A program made the translations under genes and the position numbers. A stretch of 64,000 bases of DNA from Liolophura sinensis (taxonomy: Eukaryota > Mollusca > Polyplacophora > Chitonida > Chitonidae), in assembly GCF_032854445.1 (NCBI RefSeq), contig NC_088301.1:49037116-49101115 (forward strand). The letters run 5' to 3'. Each line of letters opens with the position of its first letter. Position 1 is the first letter of the stretch. The notes beneath the pieces were generated by a model that saw nothing but the letters and a program-made list of their open reading frames with translations, was not told the origin of the DNA and ran no database searches. This document shows positions 37,925-49,904 of the stretch, in pieces.

Positions 37925-38754
37925 GTCTTCCTGAACCAAGAGCAGACGTCGGGATTTTTTTACCTCCATCCCTGAAATTGAAGAGTTCCTATATACTGCC
38001 AGCCATGAATAGCATTTTATTTCCAGGAGTTTCATATCGCCTACGAATTCATGGTATTAACAACAGACTTACACTTGATAATAAGAATATTTGAAACAAA
38101 AATGTTAAAACAGTTGGGATTGAAAGCCTCTTTTATTAGCTATTACATATTCCCAGTCTAACATAGGCGTAGTTATTGGAATACATGTAGGCTTACGGTC
38201 ACATGCGCGATATTTTACTTGTCTTCACTTGGTTGTTACTAGGGCCCACTTGAACTTCCTTAGGTATATCTGGGACTGTTATGTATATGTATATAATTGT
38301 CCCAGGGTCTATATAATGTGGGAGTATTAAGGGAACATTTTATAACAAATCTTAGGCTATATGCAGCGATATTATATTTCTTGCATAGCTCAGGCACGAG
38401 CAAAGCAGAAAATCTTTGAAATTATCATAAACATAATATAATATAACACAAATTGAAAATTTCAATATTTGTTGCAACATCCACACTGCTATCCCAGGAG
38501 AATAAAAGTGTGGCTGTTACATCTCATGTCATGTGTTCAGACGCTGGTATTCACACGCTGTTTTTCGGTCATAAGGGCGGCGTCTCTGTTCGATGTATAG
38601 CCTAGGATAGGCCTAAATTGCAAAGCAGAAAATACTGTTCAGTAGTTTGCTTGCACCACATAAACATTTTGGATTATCTTAGATGGTTGTTAAGTAAATC
38701 GTCATTACTAAACTTTGACGTTCGAATTTATATTTTACAGCACAAAATATTGCC
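37925..38754. other. IPPK upstream region
   Basis: The sequence from 37925 to 37971 is probably the 5' part of coding exon 1, after an acceptor-like CAG. Beyond that I see no clear promoter element. If exon 1 is spliced, the true promoter is farther out. Confidence 0.4.
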
Positions 38755-39180
38755 GATTTTAGCGGCTGTATAGAAATATATTGCATGTGCGCATTCGAAG
38801 AGTGATCATTAGAAAGACAACAACCAGGTGTTTATGTGTGGTAGATCTAAAGTCAACGATAAAATTAGAAGGATCTCTGCGTCCGGACACAAGTAGAGTT
38901 TCATTGTTGAAATAGACATGCGATCTTTTCGACCATTCTTCAATTTGTTGTAAATCATGCTGAAGATTTAACTGCACATCTGATGTGATATCTCCTATAA
39001 AGACACGTGCCGTCTGCGTAGCCTACAGGCTTATGCTGGTGATAATTCCATGCCTTAAGCATGTCGTTAATATACCATAAAAATGCCACGGAACCAAGGA
39101 CTGAACTTGTAGCATACCAGAATGCAACTCGCGCGACAAGTTTCTGTTGAACAAGTAATCTTCAAACCATTTAAAAAGAT
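38755..39180 (-). mobile_element. Decayed LINE reverse-transcriptase fragment
   Basis: Minus-strand translation gives FKWFEDYLFNRN, a remnant of the VPQGSVLGP region, then YADGTCLY (catalytic YADD decayed to YADG), LQHDLQQIEEWSKRSHVYF and STTHKHLVVV. These follow the order of a jockey/CR1-type reverse transcriptase, in more than one frame. It lies upstream of IPPK. Confidence 0.7.
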
Positions 39181-39922
39181 GACTAGCTATTCCAAAGAAC
39201 CTAACGTAACCAATATTAAGGTTACGTGTAGGCCTATATGGGAACTAGAACAAATTAAAACACACGTACAAATAGAACAGTAAGTTAAAAAGGTATTTTC
39301 TCACATCTCAGAATATTTCTTGCCTGTTAATTATAGATACCATGCTATAAGCACCATTGTTGATGTAGACGATGACATTTGCTGCTTAGTCACATACTTT
39401 AAAATGTAACCACTTATAGTAGGAAATTACAGTGAGCAGAGTGAAACCGTGCATTCCTCAAAAAAAGGCTTAGTAAACATTGTACCAAACAAGTGCACAT
39501 TTTACAGGGTCGTGGTGCAGCACCTTTCTAAAAAAGGATAGATGATGGGATATATTAGTCACACGTGTACTGTCGCAGCCTTGGCATATGGGTTAAATTA
39601 GCGTTATGGAAGATTGGCACCTGGTCGTTTGAACTGATGTTAATAACTCCTTATTCAAGAATTATTTACGTTAAAGAATTAAGGGAGCACCTTTACATAG
39701 CGTAGGCCTACACGCATCATCTGAAATGCTATTTCATGCAGATTCCAAATATGGTTTTCGTGACATTTTTTCCGTATTTTTTACACTGAAAAAAATGAAT
39801 GAAAATACTTTCACATTAAATAAACAGATATAGATCTGTTGTACCATGTACATGTATACACTCATGCTGGCTACAAAAATATGTAGTAATCAGGGGATGT
39901 TTTGGCAGTAAAAAGATTCGGT

Positions 39923-39930
39923 GACGTCAC
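39923..39930. promoter_or_regulatory. Perfect CRE palindrome TGACGTCA
   Basis: Palindromic CREB/ATF site in GGTGACGTCACTG, about 2 kb upstream of the IPPK start. A single 8-mer, so function is only a possibility. Confidence 0.25.
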
Positions 39931-40094
39931 TGTGCTTCGGCGTCTTTGATTTCAGTATATACAGTCCAAAACATACAACCTAGGTCTTGGGAACAAAATA
40001 TAAAAGACCAATCAGCGCAAAATGGCTTTTATGCAGAGGCACCTTTGGTACATCGAGGATATCCAAGTTCCTTCTTTAAAAAAAAAAAATATGT

Positions 40095-40205
40095 GGTACC
40101 AGCGAGGGCTGGAATCGAGCCTATGACCTCGTTCGTCAGGGACGAATGAACTGCGTCGATAACTGTCTACGCTTTACAGCTGAATGCACCAGAGCGAGCC
40201 CTCGA
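40095..40205 (-). repeat. tRNA-derived repeat head
   Basis: Minus strand carries GGCTCGATTCC, close to the B-box consensus, with GCATTCAGCTGTAAAGCG upstream in A-box position. The plus-strand translation ARAGIEPMTSF is the usual signature of a tRNA-like B box read backwards. Confidence 0.4.
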
Positions 40206-42481
40206 AGACTGATAATAGCAACTGTACTCAAAAATGCTGGTAAGAAAGTTTATATGGTCATGAAATGACCCCTTATGAACATCAAATTTAGACCTGGATA
40301 CCTGTATGTCACCCTGTGTTTCACGACAATACTTGTAGTAATTATACGAATTAATAACCAAGGAAGACTCATATACCACATCTATATAGAATATTCTGTG
40401 TTCATATTTTCGTTTCATTATATTACAGCTTTGCATATGTTATACAGATGTAGATTTCATGTCATTTCTTGTATAATTACTAAATTTAGGGGGAAAGAAA
40501 CACATCTATCAATTTTTGATGACAACGTGTTTAAATATAAATGAATTAGTGCGCTCAATTTTTTTCCTTATATCTCCACGATATATGGCTGAAATGTATT
40601 TCCAAAGTGTCGTTAAATTCCATTCATTCACTCATTCCTCTAGTGGTATACTCACCTAACCCAGGTTGTATATATGGACTATACGTGCAGAGAAGCAGCG
40701 GTAGACCTACGTGTGTAGGCTATATCAGCTACAGGACAGCCTGTCGCTGGGCCTGTACTGGATATGTCGGAGTCATGAACAGCTTGAATATGGAGATGAA
40801 GATACGAGCGACTGACGTGGGCACACGTATACGTAGAGATAAAACAGAGCTAGAAAATGGACACGAATTGGCCTCTGGTGGAACACGCCAGATTTCGCAG
40901 CAGACAATAGTATAGTTACACTCCACTAAGTCTTTATACACGTCGCGGTGAGGTAGAATAATGAATGATGCCGGCAGTTCGTGAATAGAAAGGATTGGCT
41001 CAACAGACGCATTTTAAATTAATTTCACATTCCCACGTATGTGATGCTGGGTCTGCGTTACTTAACGGTGCACAGGGACGAGACAATAACCATGTGAACA
41101 AAGCCAGTATATGTCTGTGTCCCTCCATAACTGTCACGTTATTACCTACACACGCTGTACACAGACATCATTGTACTTTGTTGGCAAAGATTGTCCAGCG
41201 AAGTTCTCTATAGTTTGATAGGCAACACAAACAAAAATAGAGAAAGTTAACTTCGTCAGTGAATGAACAGACGTGTTTTGCTGCTGAATTCATCATTAAC
41301 TTTTTTCTTCAAAGAAAAAGAGGAGGAAATAATCTACAATTATTGTGAAGCTTTATTTACATCAAACAGAAAACGAAACGAAATAATTGGATAGAAAATT
41401 GCTTGTTTCAGGTTTATTTGCATTCACATAAAGATATTACTGTTCATTTTTTTTTCTGCGTCATGCAACTTTGATAATTTCATTTTATTTTCACGAAAAC
41501 GTGTGTCTGTCTCTCCGAAGAAATATTTTTATCATTTTATTTATACTGGTGAATTTGGCATAAACCACATATCCATGTAAGTGAAGTAAATTGAAATATA
41601 GATTTAGAATTCAACATGGGTGGGCTTGAAGGAAATGGCCAAAGGATATGTAATAGGGAAGAACATGAATAGTTTGGGGATAAAGCGTGGCAGATAAACA
41701 CGATTTAAATTGCTTTGGAGTACATTAGAATTATCACCAAGACTGGGACAGATAGAACATGCTGTGAGGCAGCAAGCGTTCTGGTCGAACATTGTCAGCT
41801 CCACTGAGATACATATATTTTTATTATCGATAGCTTATATATACTACCATGGTAAATCATTCTGATATTGATTTCATTCATTCGCCTGGATCATTCCTTG
41901 CGTAATTTCATCATCATTGAAAATTATTGCATGATACACATCCTTATTTCGTACTTTATAGGCTATATACTTTCTTAGTTCTTCGAAAGAATTTGCCATG
42001 CTCCGTAATGGACTTCTTGGAAGATCCAAATCACTTAACGTCATATCACTTAATTTTCTTCGGTATCAGGAATTGTCTTTTCCAAACAAAGCTGAGTATA
42101 GGCCTGGTTCTCTCACCAAACTGTCACCAAGACTGAAACAGGCCGGCTATTTTACTCGGCACAATATTCGGGAAAAAAAAGGCAGCATGATAATTGGTAG
42201 TCGAACAATGAAAGTTGAATCAAGGAAAAGTATTTAAGACTCTTTAGGGGCTATTCAGACTAAAGGAAATGATAGTATATAACAACAACAACAACAGAGT
42301 TTTGTTTTCAGAAAGAAAAAAATATCAGTATTTATTATAGTTAAAAGAGATCACCTATGATTATTTGGAATAAAACACCTGACGTTGGACATGATGTCTG
42401 CGTGTTATGGCATACGGCGTAAGGCCATCTTCGTACTGTTGTATACCATCGTTCATATCGCCTTGCGATGCTAGCGTCTTG

Positions 42482-42580
42482 TCATGGCTTCGTGTCATCG
42501 CTTCGTACCATCGTGTTATCGCTTCGTGCCATCGTGTCATCGCTTCGTACCATCGTGCCTCGCCGGGCGATGGCACGAGG
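42482..42580. repeat. 21-bp minisatellite with inverted tail
   Basis: Three full units starting TYATCGCTTCGTRCCATCGTG (42495, 42516, 42537) plus partials. CGATGGCACGAGG at the right end is the inverse of the unit, so the array can fold back. Being 7 codons long, it yields repeated HRVIAS-type peptides in chance frames. Confidence 0.85.
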
Positions 42581-44751
42581 ATGCAATGCTACAGCGATAG
42601 TCTTATTCAGCTACACGTATTCATATCTAATTCCATCAAATGTTCCATCAATGTGGGCGTTTTCAGATCAAACAGACAAGATGCTCCACTTATTCATTTT
42701 CCAGTGACCTTTTCACGTGATATATGATTTTAACGGCACATTCGAAATACTGAGAATGGAGAGCACTGGTCCTATACGGTATAACTAATTCATTTGAAGA
42801 ATGTTTCACTAAATAAACGATGAAGGCCGATTACTGACGAAGTCTGTGTTGCAATATATACTGTATATAGACTCACTGATGAAGCGGGTGGTGTATGACC
42901 TGAATCTGAACTTCTGTTAGCATCTTTCATTTGGTTTGTCCTCGGAACTGTTCCGCAATCCAGTTGTGCCGAACCAATCAGCTTGTACATATGTGTCATT
43001 ATGCAGTCACATGCTCACCGGACTCCACCCCGAACTCTTCCTAGTCATGGCTAAGTCCACGTGTCGAGGGGATTTAGACACCGCCCTCGAGGACAAGTCA
43101 CGTTGATACAAACCTGTCCTCATCGCGAGGCTTTTGTATACCTTGCGGGCAACCATGAGATCATTAACTTCGTATCTTTGTATAAGAGTTGACCGTTGTC
43201 CGGAAGAGGTTAATGTTTTTCCCGAGTTGGGTGACACTTTGGCTTACCATTAACAAAAAGGTAGTAAATAGGGTCAGGTGTTAAAGATGCTGTTGTCCAG
43301 TTTGCCCCTCCCAGCAGGAAGATACATCTGCCTAGTCAGGCTTAATTATGGGCGGACATTTTAATGATGAATCATTGACCCAGAGCAACTTAGGAGGTCA
43401 GTAAATCTACACAGATATAGGTAGAATCTGACCATCATTAGCTTCGTACATGCTTCTAATGTATATTTTCCTTATTTGAAACTCTTACTGTGTGTGTTGT
43501 TTGTAGACTTAGTAAAGTTTAATTCAAATGTGGATAAACAATTGCGCATTACCTATGAGGTCCTCAATAGAGGCATGCATGCAAAGAGCAGAAAAGCGCA
43601 CTTATTATGTATGTAACTTACATAAGAGAAATATATGTTGCCATATATAAAGGCCGAGGATGTTTGAATTGCCATTTTTACCAAACACTCAATAAAATTT
43701 TGCTCCCTTAAATAATTAAACCTTTTTTTTGAATTTTTGATTCTCCAGACATTTAAGTATAAAAGGACATATGCGCCCCGCAAAAGTGTGACAATTAAAA
43801 AATGGCTTAGTATACAACATTCTTATGTAAATACAATGCACATTAAATTGATAACTCTGCATGGTATTAAAGTGTGGACGAAACCATTTTTTAATGCTTT
43901 CGATGCGTTACACAGGCTTATTATGTCCCCCGACCTACGAGAACATAGCTTATGCTAATTAGTTCTTCTTAAAATTGTGAAATCATGTACATATGACTGG
44001 AAACCTAAGCATATGTATAGTTAAAATGAAGACGGAGAACCAGACGTTATATGTGATCTAGCTCTTATATGTGGTACCTGGTTACAAATTAAAACCGGTG
44101 TATAAGGTCATTATTGTATAGACTGCCTCCAGTCATCATGCATCATAGACGTCCATGTAATGGTGTTGAAAACCAATCAGGGGAAATAGTTTATGCTTAC
44201 TACTGGATAGATCATTTGTAGGTATATATTGTGTGACCTTCAGCTGTGATATGTATGTAAGACTTCAAGGCTGAAGAAGCACGATATACCGACGTTACAG
44301 CGTGGGGCCACACTTGTTGGAACATGTTGCCCTTCTTAGATTTAACCGAAAACGTGTTTAACAAGCATTCATTAGGTCAACCAAAGTAGGCCTACCTGGT
44401 ATCGAATCTGGCCCGAGTGAATACAAACTTCATCATTATAATACATACACCGACAAAATCACACTGCATATTTCCGCAATACATGGCTTCCAGTGTCATA
44501 ATCAAGATTTAATAGTGCACATATCAGACTATAGCTACATAAATCACATAAATATCAATTCATGACAATGACCTATGGGCTACACGGAAGCTGTTACCAA
44601 TAGTTATACATTCGGTATTAATGAGAATTATATGATTAACCTACATTGAAGGTATACGGAAGTTCTAGGAAAGAAGCAAGTCCATCATGCATTTTTTAAT
44701 TCCACCCCAGGGAATAATAAAATCGCACGCATTATTTTATCCTGCACTTAG

Positions 44752-44853
44752 ACGAGTTCGATCAAGCTCTGAGAGACACAAAAGTGCATGGAGTTGTACG
44801 TTCCTGGTTCTGGACTACGTAGATATTTTTGCTATTCTTGTGTCCTTGAACTG
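44752..44853 (+). CDS. Candidate transmembrane exon upstream of the Tyr-motif exon
   Basis: Acceptor CCTGCACTTAG and donor CTG|GTAAGA bound 102 nt open in one frame: RVRSSSERHKSAW, then CTFLVLDYVDIFAILVSL and N. The phase (2 out, 1 in) joins exactly to the exon at 47006 and would give LVSLNW-SRKEPYQ, a membrane segment followed by a basic stop-transfer stretch and the Tyr-rich tail. The segment contains two Asp residues. Two splice sites and one short frame could arise by chance. Confidence 0.3.
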
Positions 44854-45349
44854 GTAAGAACTTTTGCTTACAGACTTCCGTGCACTATCTGTGCAAAAAG
44901 ACATACAGCCATGTATGTTTTATTATGTGTGAAGCCCCAATTTTCATGAACATTTATGTTTTTAAAATTATAGCGTCATTCATTTTCATATATACATGCT
45001 ATTAAGATTACCTAGCTTGCAACCTTGCTCGCATAAATTATATCCATTGATAGTGTAATATATCTATGATCATACTATTGCCAAATAATTTGTTCCAACG
45101 TCCTCTGTAAAACCTTTCCAAACAACATGCGCCTAATGCATAGAAGCTAAAACTAAAACAACATATCTTCAGTTATTTGTTGGGTTATATTTTAAAATAT
45201 TCGAAATTTTACTTCAACTGCTTTAATTTGTTTAACCACATATAAATTCAACGGTAACATTCATAGATTACGTTGTCCTGAAACACAATAGTGACCTAAT
45301 TCTATAAGTTAATGTTTACATTTTTTATTTCAATTTATGAAATAAAATT

Positions 45350-45396
45350 CATTCTTGAGTTTGGCTTTAGACTCCAATCAAATAAATAAATAAAGC
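45350..45396 (+). mobile_element. SINE tail fragment
   Basis: TTCTTGAGTTTGGCTTTAGA then CTCCAATCAAATAAATAAAT, the last 45 bp of the local SINE. Confidence 0.6.
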
Positions 45397-46286
45397 TTGA
45401 ATATCGGTTTATGAAAATTTAATTTTAGACATCCTTCGTAATTGGTGTATATATGCATGGATTTGATATAGTATATAGAATTGAAGCTCAAGTTTTTTTG
45501 TATATAACATTAACTTCTATTCAGTGCCACCAAATCATAAAACAAGAAATTATACAATGTTTCAAAATAAAGCTTACAAGGATATTTTATTTTATTAGAG
45601 TTATCTCTGAGTTTCTTTGTGGCCTGGCGATTCCGAGAATATCTGAACATGGACTGCTTTCTGGGCAACCTCCTTCTTCGCTTCAAAAAGAGGTTTGTGA
45701 AGTAAAGTCCGCTACTTAGCAGATGAAATGGAGAAAGGATCAGACAATCTCTCACATGTGCGCTTATAGTTTAACCTACATACACGATAACCTATATATA
45801 TTCGAAATTAATTCGCACAAATTCAAATGTGTGTGTGGAGAATGAAACGATTTGCAGGTGAATAAGCAACAGTTACTGTAATCATACTTAGGCTTAAATT
45901 TTGTAATAGAATGTAACTGTGAAAGCAGTTAAGGGTTTTGGATTAGTTGCATTCTAGAATTTTACAATATTTTGAATCGTAATTTTTATAGGCCTAGACG
46001 GGTATAAATTTAATTTGGCAAGCATGCATTTTCGTACATGTCACACAAAGGGGATCCATATATAGGTCTGTTCAAAATTTGTATATATTTACATGGAGTA
46101 ACATATGGCAATCTGAGATGTGTTTTTAGAACTGGTTTGACACTTAATTCGGTTTTCACGTGTCGAAATTGCTTCCCAGAAGCATTCTGTCTTCAAACGT
46201 ATGAAATCCGTTTATAATTCAAACAAACGTCATCAAAAGTGTTAAGGAAAATCACAAATGCCTGCAAAGATCTATACGTATTTATT

Positions 46287-46318
46287 AGGGGTTCCAGCCA
46301 TCGAGGCTTGAAACCCCT
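46287..46318. repeat. Hairpin-headed dispersed repeat
   Basis: AGGGGTTCCAGCC-ATCGA-GGCTTGAAACCCCT folds into a stem of about 13 bp. It is followed by a T-rich stretch and AAAAATTGGCCCAGCC. I recall similar hairpin-headed repeats in other invertebrate genomes; I cannot name the family. Confidence 0.5.
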
Positions 46319-47005
46319 GTTACTTTTGTTGACTATTCCAAAAATTGGCCCAGCCAAACCTATTATATCCATGCTTTGAAATTTTATCATCTTATAGCAA
46401 ACACTTCATTTGACTACCCTTATCAAAGTTATGGTCAACTAATGGCACATGATCTACATTTGGTTATATCCCATTTTCTCTGGAACTTTATCATAAAATT
46501 AACTAAATCGTATCAGATGTAACTTAGTGCACTGTATTCAAATATGGCAACATCTTTGTTTATGGAAAATTTCAAGTTTTTACGAGATGCAGGAAAAAAT
46601 AATGAAAATGGTCAAAAAAACCCCACAAACAGAAAATAATTTACATGTTTACAAGTTCAATGGTGCATATTTCATATCTGTAAAATGCACAGTTTTTGTT
46701 CTAGTTCCGGACATTTTGATGAAATCACACTTTGCCCAGTAGCATGAAAATGATAAAGACTGATGGGATGTGCATCAAATTGCTCTTGTCTTTCACAGGT
46801 ATGAAAACAGATTTGCGTCATAACCAACTGTTTCGTTTGTACAAAAATTTGAATGATGGAACCTTCAGTTTTGGGTATAATAGACGCACAAATGACATGC
46901 TGTATTTTCTTTATTTTTATAATCATTCATTCAGTCCATCCGTCTTTCATGGATATTACATAGTAACCTGTGAAGAATTATTAATAAGTGGTTCAATATT
47001 TACAG

Positions 47006-48638
47006 GAGCAGAAAGGAGCCCTATCAATGTCAAGAGAAAACAGAAGTACACAATACGTGGAAACACGGGGCCAGCACAAGGTTGAAAAAACTTATTGAAT
47101 CTCAAGGCGAAAGACCTGGCCAAACAATGAAGGCAAGGATGATCATCGATGCAATGGACAAGTCTAGTTCAAAATGGTATGTTCAAGAAACATGGTCCAT
47201 GCCTAGCGTGATTCCATCAGAGCCTTGCGACACGACGGTGTGGACAAATTCTAGCTTTCTTCGAATATCTGTTCGTTCTTCACGTCGATGGAGGAGCTCT
47301 GACGATATTCCATCATCGGTAAACTTATTTGTAGACAAAGAAGAGTTGGCATATACACCTTCGGTTGAAGAAGAACTAAGACAAAAGCAAATGCACGAGG
47401 CTGTACCCAGACAAGTTTCAAAGAAGAACAGTCAAATCATGGAAATTGAGAAGAAAGATCGTTCAAAGAGACGATTGCAAAATCCACCGCAAGAAGGTAG
47501 CGGGCTTCTGAGTGAGAATGCGATGGAAAATGAAGAATTTTTGGAAAGTCAAAAAATATCGACAAAGGGAAATGGATTAGGTCCAAATGACACAAGGGAT
47601 TCAGATGAGATCTGGATGACTAACACTTTTTCAGAGACGTCAGGGAAGGATAATGTATCGAAGATATCAGCCACAGAGAAAGACATTTCTACAGAATCCC
47701 ACAATAAAGAGCTGTCCGAAGATGTATACTGCAATACTCAACCTGGATTCAAAATAAATATGAAGACTTTGAAACCTATTAAAGACCTACCGAAAGTTCC
47801 CTGCCGTAAGGATCAGATAGTCCACTGTGACGACGAGCACATCTATTCGCAAATACCGTGCAGGCCGCAAATGGCGACTGAGCAAGAATTTTCCAAAGAA
47901 TCCTCCGACGTAGCAGATGACTCACCGGACATGAGATCAAAATGTTATGGACCAAAACCAGTCGCTGAATATGACATCATGGATAAGATGAATGCGAGCA
48001 TATGTCTGGAAGGACACATGGAAGCTACAAATCGCATGGAGCAATGGGCGAATCGTGACGAGCCAATTTATGCCCTTGTACCTCATCGATCGCCGCAAGG
48101 AAATTCCATAGAATCAGATAATAACCAGTCATCAAAAGCAACAGAAGGCAATACCTGTCTTGAATTCAAAGGCAAGATGAACGTGGACAAATTGCTAGAC
48201 AACTTCCAGAAAGTTCAAAGCGGTGTGAAACAACCACCTCAAAGAGACGACGAGCCTGTTTATTCCCAGCTACCTGCGAGGCTAACCGTGAAAGTTCCAA
48301 ATTGCACGGACAACTTGGTCAAGTGTAACGACGACACCATTTACGTCAAAGTGCCTGTGCCGTTTAATCCGCCATTATCGGTGGGCTTGCCAGACTTTCC
48401 TTCCAACCCACAGCCCATGACTTCCACTTCTTTCACATCCAATATCTTGGCAGATGGGCAAATCAGTCGTCGGCTAAAGAGGGGAGATATCGCTTTTAAT
48501 CACGAGGAATTTGTTTTTCCTGGTAAGTCTCCAAGAGAGACAAAACCGACTTCCCAGTCGAAGGTAGTCCAAGATTCGACGGTCGTTGTGGATTCGGCTT
48601 ATCAAAAGTATCTGCAAGACATGATGAATTCGTTGTAA
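47006..48638 (+). CDS. Unrecognised scaffold or receptor tail with four acidic Tyr (EPIYA-type) motifs
   Basis: Acceptor AATATTTACAG at 47005 opens a frame that runs to TAA at 48636-48638. If translation starts inside this exon, the first ATG is at 47127 (503 aa); otherwise the exon adds SRKEPYQCQEKTEVHNTW and more upstream. The protein is hydrophilic, rich in D/E/S/K, with no recognised domain. Numbered from 47127, four motifs stand out: DDEHIYSQIP (Tyr240), RDEPIYALVP (Tyr315), DDEPVYSQLP (Tyr379) and NDDTIYVKVP (Tyr406). Repeats 1 and 4 share a longer frame, KVPxxxDxxVxCxDDxxIYxxxP. Acidic residues before Tyr and a hydrophobic residue at +3 suit Src-family phosphorylation and SH2 binding. 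The C-terminus is DSAYQKYLQDMMNSL. Function unknown. Upstream exons are uncertain; the best candidate is at 44752-44853. Confidence 0.7.
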
Positions 48639-49642
48639 AATCACATAACGAGCATTGTGGAATGTAGACATGCATGTAGGTAGGTATCATGTCTTATTTA
48701 CCTGAACTATAGACGTGCAATATGTAAGCCAATGCATAGGCTAAAAATTTTCCAAGAGATATAAAATATGAGCATCATCTCACACTGCATCAAACGTTCC
48801 TCCAGTTGGGAACTGTCCAAGGCAAGGCAAGTGGAAAATGTATTTGACGTAAATGTTCTTTTCCCGGCTTACAGTTGAACGTGGTATATTGTAACATTAT
48901 AAACGATGCTTAAATCCATTTTTTATGTAACAAGGGCTCAAGGTCCTGCTTCACACTAGCGCCACATCGTGGCACTAAAAATATGCTATCTTAGCATTAA
49001 AAATATGCCGGTTTCCCATTAGAACAGCTTTGCCATCGGTCTTTCATTGGGTATATTCCACTTTATTATTCCCCTATGAATGCTTGGAAGGTGATACGAG
49101 CTGAACTTTTCTGTTTCAATATCGCTCTACTCCATTACTGGAAAGTTTGTGTTACACGAGTCGCTCACTGGACTGCTTTCGACCTTGACCCACCATTTTA
49201 AAATGTCCTAAAGTCGTCGTTTTTTCTCTCCTTTGTTCATAACCCAATTAATAGAAAAAGTTACAGCCAATCCTTGTACTTAAATTACAAAAAAATGCAA
49301 ACTATTTGCGAGGTAACATTATATACGATGATCCTAACTCCGAGCAACTCGAGCTGATACAAACTGACAGAACAACACGGCAATGAATAGTATATGTCTT
49401 GAAATCAGAATAAATTATCGACCGTGATACTAATGTGTTGATAGCAACATATTTTAGCGTACTCCTCGCCAAACAGCATCAACAGAGATCTCGTGGAACT
49501 GACAGACTGGGATACCGACAGTCAGACAGATTTCAGAAATATGAGAGAACCTATGTACAGTGATAGTTGACAGACAACTTAGTAAGAATGTTTGAACTGT
49601 ATATGCGCAACGATCATACCCAAAAGAAACAGTTCGTCCAGT
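48639..49642. other. 3' flank of the Tyr-motif gene
   Basis: Probably 3' UTR at first; AATAAA occurs near 49408. No coding frame seen. Confidence 0.4.
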
Positions 49643-49662
49643 GGGGGGGGGGGGGGGGGGGG
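49643..49662. repeat. G20 homopolymer
   Basis: Twenty consecutive G on the plus strand, able to form G-quadruplexes and prone to length errors in sequencing. Confidence 0.95.
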
Positions 49663-49904
49663 CTACAGGGGAAGTCTGTCACATATAGACAAACTGACAG
49701 TTACGGATTTCAGTGAGACCATAATCAATCGTCACACCATCAATGTCAGCTCAGAAATCGGTTGGTGAGAATGAGTCAGGTTATAATTACCGCGTTTAAT
49801 TCAAACTGAATGATACATTCACCGTGGTTATGCACGACGCTATTTAAGTCATAAATAACAGGGAGCGGGGGATGCAGGCTATAAGGGGGGTTCCAGTGTC
49901 CGCC

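Larger units (their letters stand above)
39206..44751. other. Intergenic or 5' intronic region without a supported gene
   Basis: Contains the CRE-like site, a tRNA-derived repeat and the 21-bp minisatellite. Two G/C-richer minus-strand stretches end in consensus donors: 43028-43237 (donor CCG|GTGAGC) and 42881-42999 (donor TCA|GTGAGT, after MKDANRSSDSGHTPPASS). They could be alternative first exons of a minus-strand transcript, for example the IPPK 5' UTR. Confidence 0.35.

Noticed and set aside
40607-40941. Open frames on both strands of a G/C-richer stretch
   Set aside because: No recognisable domain and no clear splice signals; frame and strand cannot be chosen.
42407-42727. Open frame with repeated HRVIAS peptides
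   Set aside because: Product of the 21-bp minisatellite; the unit is divisible by three, so frames stay open by chance.
46732-47085. 117-codon plus-strand open frame overlapping the Tyr-motif exon
   Set aside because: Different frame from the supported exon, crosses its acceptor, and has no recognisable content.
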